Source: Acorus gramineus (taxonomy: Eukaryota > Streptophyta > Magnoliopsida > Acorales > Acoraceae). From it: DNA of 64,000 bases. This document shows, piece after piece, positions 31,801 through 43,250 of the stretch (its first letter is position 1; each line of letters begins with the position of its first letter). A program made the translations under genes and the position numbers. The notes beneath the pieces are model-generated. The model was not told the origin of the DNA. It saw only the letters and a list, made by a program, of their open reading frames with translations, and did not search any database. The DNA is taken from NCBI GenBank assembly GCA_030737835.1, contig CM060849.1, forward strand, positions 5,952,001 to 6,016,000, in the 5' to 3' direction.

Positions 31801-33591
31801 TAGCCCCTTGAGCTAAATTTTGGTTGATAGATGAAGAATATTAAATAAGCATATTATTTATATATTTGAACTCCTTAATCTAATTTTCTATATCTTAATT
31901 TTATATATCATAATAAGTAATATTCAGAATTCATGTGTTATTGTTGGTAATTGACTTAAACGATGATTATCAATGTAAGATATGTTATAAATCAGTTAGA
32001 TATGAAGGAGAATCAAGAGTTTCTATAAGATCCAAAATTAGATTATATGCTAACAGTGTTATTTTATTTTATAGTTTAAATAATTCCAACATAATCTAAC
32101 TCCATAAAAATCAATCACTCTAAAAAATCAATAAAAACTACTGCCTTTATTTTATAAAATTTTTTGATAATGAGACATTAAAAATAAATAAAAAAATACA
32201 TATAAAAATAGAACGGCACCCATTATTTCAATGAAAGAAGTGATAGAAATCTTATTTATTTATTTTTAAAAACAAAACCACTGTCACACATACAGATTGA
32301 AATAGGTATTTCAGAAAGAGAAAATAAATTACAAAAAATCACACAAAAACAAACAAAAAAAATGATTTTAGCGGCAATTTTTTTGGGACAATAAAAAAAG
32401 TGCCTTTAAATGTTATATATATGGTGGCAATTTTATTACACGCCACAAAAATAAAAACAAAAGATAAAGACCAAAACAATTTAATTAGCAGCAAATTTAG
32501 CAAAGTGTCACACCTATTGTTTCTAAATCAATCTATTTAAAATACAAAAACAATAATTAAGGATTTAATTCAGTCATTATAGAAAACAATTAACTGTCCA
32601 TATCCCTCACACCCTTATTTTCCTCCACCAAATCTGTTTCACACATCAATCTTAATGTCCCAACACCTTTTTCTCTCCAAAATCAACAAAATATCTCTCT
32701 CGAAAATCTGATCCAATGGACCAAAAATGATAAAATCTATGTTTGTTAATAGATTAGCTCAATTAGGATATGGTTTTAAGGGGTATTTATGAATTTTCTT
32801 AAAAAATATGGGCCTGGCTATAGCCCGACCCAGTCTACCTATGGATCCGCCCCTGATCTTATATCTTTGGATGCTTGTCTTCTTTTGTTCTAAAAAATAT
32901 GGGATTTTTAGTTTTAAGTCCCTATAAACATGCCTATTTAGGGATCGATCCCACCCTACTTCATATTTCCTTTTAAGTCCCCATATTCAACCACCTACTT
33001 GGTTTTTAGTTCATCCATCAAATGTCCTTTTATACACCGTTAATTTGTAAAATGTGATTTTATTTTTAAGCCCATGTAAACTATGTTATTTAGTGATCAG
33101 TCCCTCCTTTCTTCATATTTCATTTTAAGTCCCAAATTTCAAAGTTTTTTCTTATTAGTCCATGGACACAAATGGAATAATTATTTCGCGTTGTCGGAGA
33201 GAGGCAGGGATGTTTTGGTTTCATAGAGGAGATAAAACGTCAGGCAAAAGGTTGCCCAGGTTGCCGAGGAGAGAGAAGGTCGTAGGGGTCATCAAGGAGA
33301 GAGAAAATGGTAGTTTACGGAGAGTGATTTGCAGGGGAGGGGGGAAGGGAGAGTGTTTTTGGGGTAAGACAAGGTGTTTTTTTTGGGAAAAAATGATTTT
33401 TTTTGGGGGGGGGGGGCGCACTGGTGAAGGGCAAAAAGAATGAGGTGGCACTGGTGAAGGGCAAAAAAATAATAGGACTAGATTTCAGATGTAAAAAATA
33501 AAAATAAAAAAAGTTCAAGAGTAGAAAAAAATTAAACTGTTGATCAAAAGGCATACGTGTAATTCACCCCACTCTTAGCTTATATAATAAC

Positions 33592-35082
33592 TGTTAAATT
33601 ATATGTGTTATTTCATTGTATGTGTAGTGTATTACACTTGTAACTCCTAGACACTTGTATATAAAGGGATTAAACCCTAAGTGGAATATAAAGATTCTCA
33701 TTCTCTCTCTTTTATTGTAACTTGTTATCAGAGCCACCCTAAATTTTTTTTTTCTTTCTTGTCGGAATCCTTTATCTCCGCGTGCCTCTGTGCACCTCTT
33801 GACGCCGCCCCGCGTTGCGCCGCTGTGTCGCCTGACACGTGCGCCGTGCCCGCGTTGCCCTGCCGTGGGTGCCCCTGCCCGCGTCGCCCTGCCGCGTGCG
33901 CCCTGCCCGCACCGCCCTATCGCGCGCGCCTTTGCCCGCTCATCGCCCTGTTGCCGCCGCACGTGCCCTGCCCGCGCCGCCTTGTTGCATGCGTCCTTGC
34001 CCGCACGCCTCCCTGCCTGAGTGCCGCCCTACTGCGCGCTGCCCTGCCGCACCACGCCGCGCACATACACAGTCGTGCCACACCCGAGCGTCCGTGTGCT
34101 AGAAACGCACCGCATGCTGGCCTCTGATCTATGCATGCGCGCTTCCAGTGCCCGACGTGTAATCGCGTCTGCATATCTCGGACAAGCGTCCAAGAATTCC
34201 GGAACAGCGTGCGTGCCACCTTCCAGACACCTGCACACGCAAAATCGTGTGATCCCGCGAATCTCGGCGCTCTGTCCCCTGAACTGCTCGTGATCGCTCC
34301 CAGTGCTCGACGCGTAAACGCGTCGGAAAATCCAAGAACTGCGTGCTCCACAGCTCCCGGACACCCACATCCCAGCTGTCAGCGCATCCCGCGCATCCTG
34401 TCAGCGCGTCCCGGGAACCAGTCCCAGATCTCCCGGGAACCAGTTCCGGATCTCTCGGGCAGCTATCCTAGATCTCCCGGCACCGGTCTGCACATGCAAC
34501 AAGACAGCGCCCAGACAACCTCTCTAGCCAGCACCTACAACCAGCCACTGGCTGTCATTCACCGCCGTAGGCCGTCGTTCTCCAGCATAGCCCTCCAGCA
34601 CCTCCGACCGTCCTCCGCCACCTCCGGCGATCCTCCGGCCACCCTCAGCCACCTCGGGAAGCTCTCCGCCGCCTCCTGTTGCGCTCCGGCCGCCCTTGGC
34701 CTCCTCAGGAAGCTTTCAGCCGCCTCTGGTCGTGCTTCGACCGCCTTCGGCCACCTCAGGCAGCCCTCCACCGCCTCCGGTCACGCTCCAGCCGCCCTCG
34801 GCCACCTTGGGCAGCCCTCCGCTGCCTCCATCAGTGCTTCGACTGCCCTCAGCCACCATGGGCTGCACTCAATTGACGTCGGCCGCCTCCTCGGGTTCTT
34901 AAAAACACTAAATCAGCCCTACTTCCCTATCCGGATGTCTGATTAAGGTGTTCTAGGGGTCCGTTTGGATCGATTTTTCATCCCCGACATTATCGTTTGG
35001 TTAAAAAGAAATCAGATATGAATTCTCCTCCAACACGCAATTATTCTATGGTGTCTTGTCAGTCTACTTTGTCGTTTATCTA
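33592..35082 (+). mobile_element. Second compact LTR-like element, 3' end missing
   Basis: A likely LTR runs 33592-33722 (131 bp, TGTTAAATTATATG...TTGTAACT, with TATATAAAGG near 33658). It is followed by TGTTATCAGAGCC, a one-base variant of the initiator tRNA-Met primer site. The interior (33780-34910) is GC-rich low-complexity sequence of the same style as the element at 24592, including repeated CCAGATCTCCCGGGA-like phrases (34415-34475) and CCTCCGGCCACC-like units. No matching 3' LTR is seen before the chromovirus LTR that begins at 35083, so it is truncated or incomplete. Confidence 0.6.
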
Positions 35083-35870
35083 TGTCACACCCCAGGGCGG
35101 CCGTCCCCGAGACATGGCAATGTAAAGTATCATCTATCAATTACAAGAGGTCAACAATGACTCTAATAAATAACACACAAAGCTGGCAAAACAATGATAA
35201 CTGATAGTTCAACTAAAATGCGTAAGCATAAAAATATCAATAAGTCTGTAAACCAAAAACATTATTACAGACTCGAATACACAATCATTGTCCCGTGATA
35301 GCCAAATCTAGTCCAAATAAAGAAATACATCATGTGCAACACGCACAATTTATCAATACATAAAAATGACTCTAGGACTCTTAACAGCCTCGCACTCGCC
35401 AACCGCTGGACGGAACGCTCCACGCACACAAGACCACACCACAGGGAAGCTCCAGCTCCACGCCTAACACTGCCCCTGAAAGGAAACAATACGTAAGGGG
35501 TGAGCTACAAGCTCAGTGAGTGGTTGAAAATCCAACACCATCACAACAATTCATTACTAAGGCAACTTCCTTTCAAGGAAAAACATGGATAGAAACCCAA
35601 CGGATAACAAGGTCACGCGACGGCGCGACCATACCTCGCCCTTGCCCTCACTCCCGGAGGGAGGCTCTTGGGACACACAGGGAGGAACAATTGTTAGCCA
35701 TAACACATGGTGTTACTGGATAACAAGGCACAACTAGTTCATCCGCCACGAGGTAGGGCTATACTTTGATACCTCAAGCGTTAGAAGCAGCCAGAGTATA
35801 CTCGATGGGTAATAGGGTCGTGTGACGACGTGACTTCAACTCATCCTCACCCTAGCCCCCGGAGGGGTTA
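35083..35870 (-). mobile_element. Chromovirus LTR fragment, minus orientation (part 1 of 3)
   Basis: This starts TGTCACACCCCAGGGCGGCCG, the reverse complement of the family LTR end. It is interrupted by the solo LTRs at 35871 and 39252, and its continuation is 38920-39251 and 42566-43250. Part of it matches LTR4 (GGCAGTGTTAGGCGTGGAG, reverse-complemented near 35470). Confidence 0.75.
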
Positions 35871-38800
35871 TTTTATATATGTGTCACTTTTAGCTTTCTG
35901 GTAACCATTGGAGCATTCTGACAGTTTTTCAGTTTTTTCATTTTTCGATCGGAACCGCTAAAATTTTGGACTGTTAGCTATCGTCCTGAGATGGGGGACT
36001 CCGATTGAAAATCTAACTGCATATTATGTGTCCTGGTGCCATTCCAAGCCACTCACAAAAATTTCATCGAATTCCGGTAACGTTTCAGAATTTCACAGTT
36101 CCGAAGCGTATCCGGGTTTTGACCGAGCGAAAAGTCATTTGGAGACTTGACTTGGTCAAAGTGGGCCCATGACTTGGTCAACCCCCTTTGTTTTCTAGTG
36201 TGGATGGGTTGACCCAAGTCAAAGTGCACTTAAACCTCCCTAATCCTAGCCTAAACCTAATTAGGGCTAATCTAATTAAGGGGTGTGAGTGTGTGTGGTG
36301 TGGGTGTGAGTATAAAGAAATCCCACGACCAAGACAAATTCCCTCACTATTCATCATCTTCTCCAAATTTTTCTCTCTCTCTCCCTCTCTTTAAAACCTC
36401 CATATGACCTAGCTAGGGTGCTTGAAACCAAAAACCCTAAGAAGAGAAAGGTTAGGTTTTGTCCCGATCTATCTCCCGGTGGTCTCGGATTCGAGTTCCC
36501 ACGTGTGTGACCCCTTCTCATACCCTCTTTTCTCCTCTGTTTTCAGCCGTTTTTAGGGCTGAAGGAGATCTCGGTGGTGGTGGTCTTGGAGGTGGTGTTT
36601 CGGTGCGCGAAGAGCAACCGATCTTCCCTTCCTTCCTTTCCTTCCTTGGGTGAGGTTTCTTTCCTTCTTTTTCTTGTTTAGATGCATGTTAGGAGGGTGT
36701 TTTTGAGTATGCATGGCTGTTGGTGGCTGTTGGTGGCGGTTGGTGGCCGTCGGGGAGGTGGTAGGGCTGTCTCGGGTAGGCTGGCAGCGCAGGCAGCACA
36801 GGCAGGCGGGCTGGCAGGCAGAGAGGGCAGAGCAGGCTGGCAGGGCACGCGCGCGTGCGCGCGGGCGTGCGCGCGGGTGGAGCAGGAGTGTGCGGGTGCT
36901 GCGCGCTGGGCGCCGTGCGGGGGCGTGCGCGCGGGGCGCTGCGTAGAGGCGCAGTGCGTGCTGCGCGCAGGGGGCCGCGTGCGGGTGCTGCGCACAGGGC
37001 ACCGTGCGGGGGCGTGCGCGCGGAGCGCTGCGCAGAGGCGCAGTGTGTGCTGTGCGCGCGCGGGGTGAGGCGCTGGGGCGTAGGGAGTGCGGGTGTGCGC
37101 GCGGGTTGCTGCGCTGGGGCGCAGTGAGCGCGCGGTGCACCCGGGGGGCTCGACAGCGTGTCCGGGCATGCGGGCAGGGGCTCGACAGTGCGTCTGGGCG
37201 CGCGGGCTGGGGCGCGGCTGTGCGCCTGGGTCGGGTGGCCGTGCGTATGGCTGCCCGGGGGTTCGGGAGTGAGTCGGGGTGCTCGGACTCGCGTGCGTAC
37301 AGGCCGTATGTACATTTGCCCGAGTGTTATGTATTTTTAGTGTATTTTTGGTCTATCTGTGTATTTTACTCACCGAGTTTGATTACCCTGTCTTGCAGAT
37401 CTTGACGGACGGTCGCGCGACGACCCGGTTATTTGTGAGTGGGACAATCCAACCCAGTAGGGAGGCGCTATATGCACTTGGGCGTATACCGTCCTCCCCT
37501 GGGGCACCATAGTTTAATATTAACTTGTATAATATGTAATCTATGCAAGCATGATTAATATGTAGTATGCATGCCACCCTAGACCTTGTATGTTAGGGAC
37601 TTGCACCCTTAGGATATGTGTAAGAGCCATGCATCCTGTCACCATGTTTTCATGCTAGGAAAGCCTCGACCTATGCATGCGTCCTATTAGTTTAATTTAT
37701 TAAATTAAATGTGAACTTATGATATTTTAGCATGCCTTAGGGGATATTAAGGGGCCTTGCGAGGTCAACATTGAGACCCGGGCTAGGGTACTCCGTGTTC
37801 CTTGTTTGGTTGTCGGGATGTCCTATATCGGAACCTCATGCTGCCCTCCCAAAGTTTTTTTTCCCAATAATATTATATATGTTCCCCGCATCTTAGTTAT
37901 GCGCCCTGGAGGAATTCTGAAGAATTCATGACATCAGTAGAGTCTCCCTTCTCTGGATTAAAGGGCCTTGCGAAGTCAGCGTTGAGACCCGGGCTAGGGT
38001 ACTCCGTGTTCCTTGTTTGGTTGTCGGGGTATCCTATATCGGGACCTCATGGTGCCCTCCCAAGGTTTCTTTTTTTCAGTTAAGGAATACCGCGGATCCG
38101 AGTGGATCGTATGCTTATAGATAGGCTGTTTCTGTTCCCTTCATTGGATCCGTGTAGAGACTGCCCCAGCGTTAGAAAGGCCGTCCCGTGAGAGGGCTCC
38201 CATCAGTAGGTACCTCCTGATTTTGGATTCGGACTGTGCTGAATGTGGGAGTGGCCAAGCAGCCTACGGAGTGGAGGAGAGACTATCGGTGGACCAAGGG
38301 TGATTAACAGCCTAGTCAGTCCCAATATCCTATGTCACCATATTGAGGGGTGAGGGTGAGGGTGGGGTGGGTCGGCGATGTAGCGACCCACTGGATTGTG
38401 TAGTTCCTGCCACTTTGAGGCTTGAATAATTAATTGTGGTTAATATGAACGGTGATGCTTGGGTTGTGCTATTCACTGAGCGTGTGGCTCACCCCTCGCA
38501 TATATTTTTCTCTAGTATTATCTGAGTTGGATCAGGAGGAGGAGCACCCCGAGGGACCTCAGCAGTAGCGGTGCAGCGCCACATTTCCACGAGTGTTAGA
38601 GGCCATCAGCATCCCTTTTTGATTTGTATGTATTGTATTCTGTGCTTGGGCACACTTTGTATTATATTTGGATGTCATTGTATATATTGGCTCTCACTGG
38701 ACAATTGATTATGTATCGAGTCTGTAATATGTCTTTGAGTTACAGATTCAGTCTTTTAGCTTCCGCTATTTGTGTATATATCATGTCAGCCTCATTGTTG

Positions 38801-38914
38801 TCTGTGTTGAAATTTTTGATGTTGTTTAGGGTATATTATTAACCTTCTGTTTAGACTGCTGATATCATATATACACTTGCCGCGTCCCGGGGACGGCCTC
38901 CCTGGGGCGTGACA
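35871..38914 (+). mobile_element. Solo LTR of the chromovirus family (LTR2), TSD GGTTA
   Basis: This 3044-bp LTR starts TTTTATATATGTGTCAC (first bases altered from TGTT) and ends GGGCGTGACA. The perfect duplication GGTTA lies at 35866-35870 and 38915-38919, with no internal retroviral sequence, so it is a solo LTR left by LTR-LTR recombination. Contents: TATAAAG at 36311; GC-rich block about 36850-37270; splice-like sites at 36650, 37397-37398, 37435 and 38514-38515; a 210-bp tandem duplication (37748-37855 and 37960-38067); and one G-quadruplex motif (38348-38372). Confidence 0.9.
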
Positions 38915-38919
38915 GGTTA

Positions 38920-39251
38920 CCCTAGGGACTTTTGGAATAAACCTTATGCTCTACACCCTTCGTCATCCGGTAGCCCTCTCCGGGATAGCCTCTACCTGGT
39001 ATACTCCCATGATCAGTACATCTGCTGAACACATCGATAGTACCTACAGGTGGGAGCCCTCTGTCAGGACAGCTTCAACGCCAGGCAGCTTCAACACGGA
39101 TCCAACAAAGGGGAGAACGACTCCACACTCGCAATATCATCCGGTAGCCCTCTCCCGCTTAGCCTCTACTTGTCGGCCTTCCACGATCGGTACATCAGCC
39201 AGATGTGTACCGCGATATGCATCGGTAGCACCTACAAATGGTGGCACCAAA
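38920..39251 (-). mobile_element. Chromovirus LTR fragment, minus orientation (part 2 of 3)
   Basis: This is the reverse complement of the LTR module that reads GAGGGCTCCCATC-GTAGGTACC in the plus copies. It is continuous with 35083-35870 once the solo LTR2 is removed. Confidence 0.75.
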
Positions 39252-42200
39252 TGTTATATATGTGTCACTTTTAACCTTCTGGTAACCGTTGGGACATTCT
39301 GGCAGTTTTTCGGTTTTTTTCGTTTTTCGATCGTAACCGCTAAAATCTCAGACTGTTAGCTATCGTCCTGAGTTTGAGGACCTCGATTGAAAATCTAACT
39401 GCATATTATGTGTCCTGTTGACATTCCAAGCCACTCGCGAAAGTTTCATCGAATTCCAGTAACGTCTCAGAATTTCGCAGTTCCGGGGCGTATCCGGGTT
39501 TTGATCAAGCGAGAAGTCATTGGGAGAGTTGACTTGGTCAAAGTGGGCCCATGACTTGGTCAACCCTTTTTGTTTTTTTGTGTGGTTGGGTTGACCCAAG
39601 TCAAATCTCACTTAATCCCCTCTAATGCTAGCTTTAACCCTAATTTAACCTAATCTAAGTGGGGATTAACCTATAAGTGAGCAATATCTTCTCTCCCCCA
39701 CTATTCATCATCTTCCCAATTTGATTTCTCTCTCCACCTCTCTTTTTTTCTTGATTTTGACCTAGCTAGAGGGGTTAAAATTAAAAGCACAAAGAAGAGA
39801 AATGTTAGATCTCATCCCGATCTATCCACCGGTGGTCTTGGATTCGAGTTCCCACGAGTATTGCCCCCTCTCTCACCCTCTTTTCTCCTCAGATTTCAGC
39901 TGGTTTTGGGGCTGAGGGAGATCTTGGTGGTGGTGGTCGTTGGGGAGGTGTTTCGGTGCGCGAAGAGCAACCGATCTTCCCCTTCCTTCCTCTCCTTCCT
40001 TGGGTAAGCTCTTTTTCCTTCCTTTTCTTGCTTAGATGCATGTTAGGAGGGTGTTTTTGAGTGGGTGGCTGTGGGTGGCTGTGGGTGGCCGTTGGTGGCG
40101 GTCGGAGGTGGTTGGAGGCCGTTGGTGGCCGTCGGAGTGGTGGAAGGGCTGTCTCGGGTAGGCTGTGCGCGCAGGCAGGCAGTGCTCGGGCAGGCAGGCA
40201 GCGCGCAGGCAGGCAGTGCTCGGGCAGCATGGGCGTGCGCGGGGGCGTGCGCGCGGGTGGAGCTCAGTTCGGGCGCAGGCAGGCAGGCGCAGGCAGGCAG
40301 GCCCAGGCGGGCGAGCTGCGGGCAAGCGCACGGGGCGCGTGCTGACGGGCTAGCTGGGCGCGTGCGGTCGGGCGCGCTGGGCGCAGTGCGCGGCGTGCGC
40401 GTGGAGCGCTGCGCAGGGGCGCGTGGACGAGCGGGTGGTGTGCGGGTGCTGCGCAGGGGGCGTAGTGCGCGCAGGGCGAGCTGTCGGTGCAAGCGGGCAG
40501 GTGTGCGGGCGCTGCGCTGGGGCGTAGTGTGGGCGGGTGCACGTGCGGGGCGCTGCGCTGGGGCGCAGTGCGCTCGGGTGCACCCGGGGCTGGGCGAGCG
40601 GGTGATGCGAGCTGGTGGTGCGCGCGGGGTGCGCGCGGGATGCGGCGATGGGGCGCTGGGCGTGTGGGTGTGCGCGCGGGTTGCTGCGCTGGGGCGCAGT
40701 GAGCGCGCGGTGCACCGGGGGGGCTCGGCAGGGTGTCCGGGCGTGCGGGCTGGGCTCGACAGGGTGTCCGGGCGTGCGGGCTGGGCTCGGCTGTGCGCCC
40801 GAGGCGGGTGGCCGTGCGTGCGGCTGCCCGGGGGTTCGGGAGTGAGTTGGGGTGCTCGGACTCGCGTGCGTACAGGCCGTATGTACGCTTGTCCGAGTGT
40901 TGTGTATTTTAATGTATTTTGGATTTAGTTGTGTATTTTTACTCACCGAATTGATTACTCTATCTTGCAGATCTTGGCGGACGGTCGCACGACGACCCGG
41001 CTATAGGTGAGTGGGACAATCCAACCCAGTAGGGAGGCGTATATGCACTTGGGCGTGTACCGTCCTCCCCTGGGGCACCATGGATTTATATTAACTTGTT
41101 GTAATGTGTAATCCATGCAAGCATGATAAAAATGTAGTATGCATGCTACCCTAGACTTTGTATGTTAGGAACTTGCACCCTTAGGATATGTGTAAGAGCC
41201 GTGCATCCTGTCACCTTGTTATCATGCTAGGAAAGCCTCGACCTATGCATGCGTCCTATTAGTTTGATTTATTAAATTAAATGCTAGCATATAATTATTT
41301 TTTGCATGTCTTATATAATATTATAGGGAGGGGTCTTGCGAGGTCAACATTGAGACCCGGGCTAGGGTACTCCGTGTTCCTTGTTTGGTTGTCGGGATGT
41401 CCTATATCGGGACCTCATGCTGCCCTCCCAAGGTTTCTTTTCCCAATAATATTATAACCCTTGTTAATAACTATTATTATATATGTTCCCCGCATCTTGG
41501 TTATGCGCCCTGGTGGAATTCTGAAGAATTCATGGCATTAGAGTTGTTATGATGTGTTGTTTGTCTGCGGATCTGAGTGGATCATATGCGATGGATAGGC
41601 TGCTCTGTTCCCTTCATTGGATCCGTGTAGAGACTACCCCGGCGTTGGAAAGGCTGTCCCGTGCAGGGGCTCCCATCAGTAGGCACCTCCTGATTTGGGA
41701 CGGACTGTGCTGAATGTGGGGGTGGCCAAACGGCCTACGGAGTGGGGAGAGACTATCGGTGGACCAAGGGTGACCATCAGCCTAGTCAGTCCCAATATCC
41801 TATGTCACCATATTGAGGGGTGAGGGTGAGGGTGTGGTGGGTCGGCGATGTGGCGACCCACTGGTTTGTAAGTCCCAATATCCTATGTCACCTATTGAGG
41901 GGTGAGGGTGAGGGTGTAGTGGGTTGGCGATAGCGACCCACTGGATTTGTGTAGTCAGTCCCAATATCCTATGTCACCTATTGAGGGGTGAGGGTGAGGG
42001 TGTGGTGGGTCGGCGATGTAGCGACCCACTGGATTGTGGAGTTCTTGCCATTTTTGTGGCTTTTAATAATGAGTTTGTGGTTAATAATATCTGGTGGTTA
42101 ATATATCTGTGATGCATGGGTTGTGTTGTTCACTGAGCGTGTGGCTCACCCCTCGCATAATATTTTTCTCCAGTGTCATCTGAGTCGGATCTAGAGGAGG

Positions 42201-42560
42201 AGCTCCGCGAGGGACTTCATCAGTAGCGGAGTAGCGCCACGTCCCGCGAGTTTCAGAGGCTATCAGCATCCCTTTTGATTGTATGTGTTATATTCTGTGC
42301 TTGGGCACGCGTTTGTATATTATTTGGATATCTTTGCATATATTGGCTCTCACAGGACAGTTGATTATGTATCGAGTCTGTAATATGTTTTTGGATTACA
42401 GATTCAGTCTTTAAGCTTTCGCTATTTGTGTATATATCATGTCAGCTCTGCTTTTGTCTGTGTTGTCATTTTAGCAGTTGTGTGAGTATGTTATTGAACT
42501 CCTGTTAGACTGATATCATATATACACTTGCCGCGTTCTGGGGACGCCCGGGGCGTGACA
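39252..42560 (+). mobile_element. Solo LTR of the chromovirus family (LTR3), TSD CCAAA
   Basis: This 3309-bp LTR runs from TGTTATATATGTG to GGGCGTGACA. The perfect duplication CCAAA is at 39247-39251 and 42561-42565, and there is no internal domain. The GC-rich block spans about 40150-40860. Splice-like sites are at 40004, 40969-40970, 41007 and 42172-42173. It carries three tandem copies (about 41790-42035) of an 80-90 bp unit containing the G-quadruplex motif. Confidence 0.92.
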
Positions 42561-42565
42561 CCAAA

Positions 42566-43250
42566 CAGGACAGCTTCGACGCTGGGGTGGTTTCGACGCA
42601 CGATGATGTCGGGAGGAAGCAACCCACGTTCGCAAAGCGAACCCTATGGGAAAGTCAACTACCCTTGATAATAACATATCGATGATAACGAATACTCTTG
42701 TACTCCCACACGAGTTCGTCGCTTCGACGCGAGAGGTTACCTCTGCTCTCATGCAAAAATAAGCCCAAGGCATATAACCCAACAGGCGGTTCATACATGC
42801 CTAGCGTGAGTAGGCCTAACTTAATGCCATAGCCACCGGTTTAACAAAACCGGTACAACAATGAATTCTCCTGAATTCCATTAAGTGCATCTATCAGATG
42901 CGGGGTGGCGATTATATCGCTCGCGCTCTAACTAATGTGGTGCAACCCGACAGCGGGTCATACCCACGCCTATTTCAGATAGGCCTAAATAGTTTTAACA
43001 TGCGTAATAACATATAATTAATTATAAGGTACTCCCTAACATGAATATACATCATAAACAATAAATCATGCAACACACATACAAGGCATGGCCTAACTAC
43101 ACATGCATATGAGGCACACAAGGTATAACTTAAGCATGCGTTGGATATCACCAACTTAAAAGGGAAGGGTTAAGCGTGATCTCGCACATCAACCGGTGTA
43201 TGCCGATAATCTCAACCGGACCTGAGTCAAGTAGGAAACACATCTACTTA
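42566..43250 (-). mobile_element. Chromovirus LTR fragment, minus orientation (part 3 of 3)
   Basis: This continues the minus LTR from 39251 after removal of LTR3. It matches, reversed, parts of LTR4 (for example the TTGGGTTCGCTTTGCGAAC phrase near 45625). It is cut by LTR4 starting at 43251. Confidence 0.65.

Larger units (their letters stand above)
26594..33591. other. Long AT-rich intergenic region with diverged repeats
   Basis: I see no gene. Recognisable content: a direct repeat pair (26930-27480 and 28500-28870); GAGTGTAAC-type ends near 27425 and 28790 that match the MITE ends at 21683-21930; a (GAC)n/(CTG)n-like patch at about 30825-30870; a repeat at 31700-31870 shared with 23120-23290; a hAT-like right end (GGATCCGCCCCTG near 32845) without a visible left end; and a dispersed repeat at 32880-33570. 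Short open frames here carry no recognisable motifs. Confidence 0.5.

Noticed and set aside
34131-34946. 271-codon open frame rich in Ser, Ala and Pro
   Set aside because: Same reason as above: low-complexity GC-rich interior of the second compact element with multiple overlapping open frames.
40065-40928. 287-codon open frame of Arg/Gly/Ala repeats in LTR3, and similar frames in the other LTRs
   Set aside because: These come from GTGCGCGC-type low-complexity DNA, change frame and length between copies, and would be intron-like in the proposed splicing pattern.
41790-42035. CRISPR-like evenly spaced repeats
   Set aside because: Three tandem units in a plant LTR with no unique spacers; ordinary tandem duplication.
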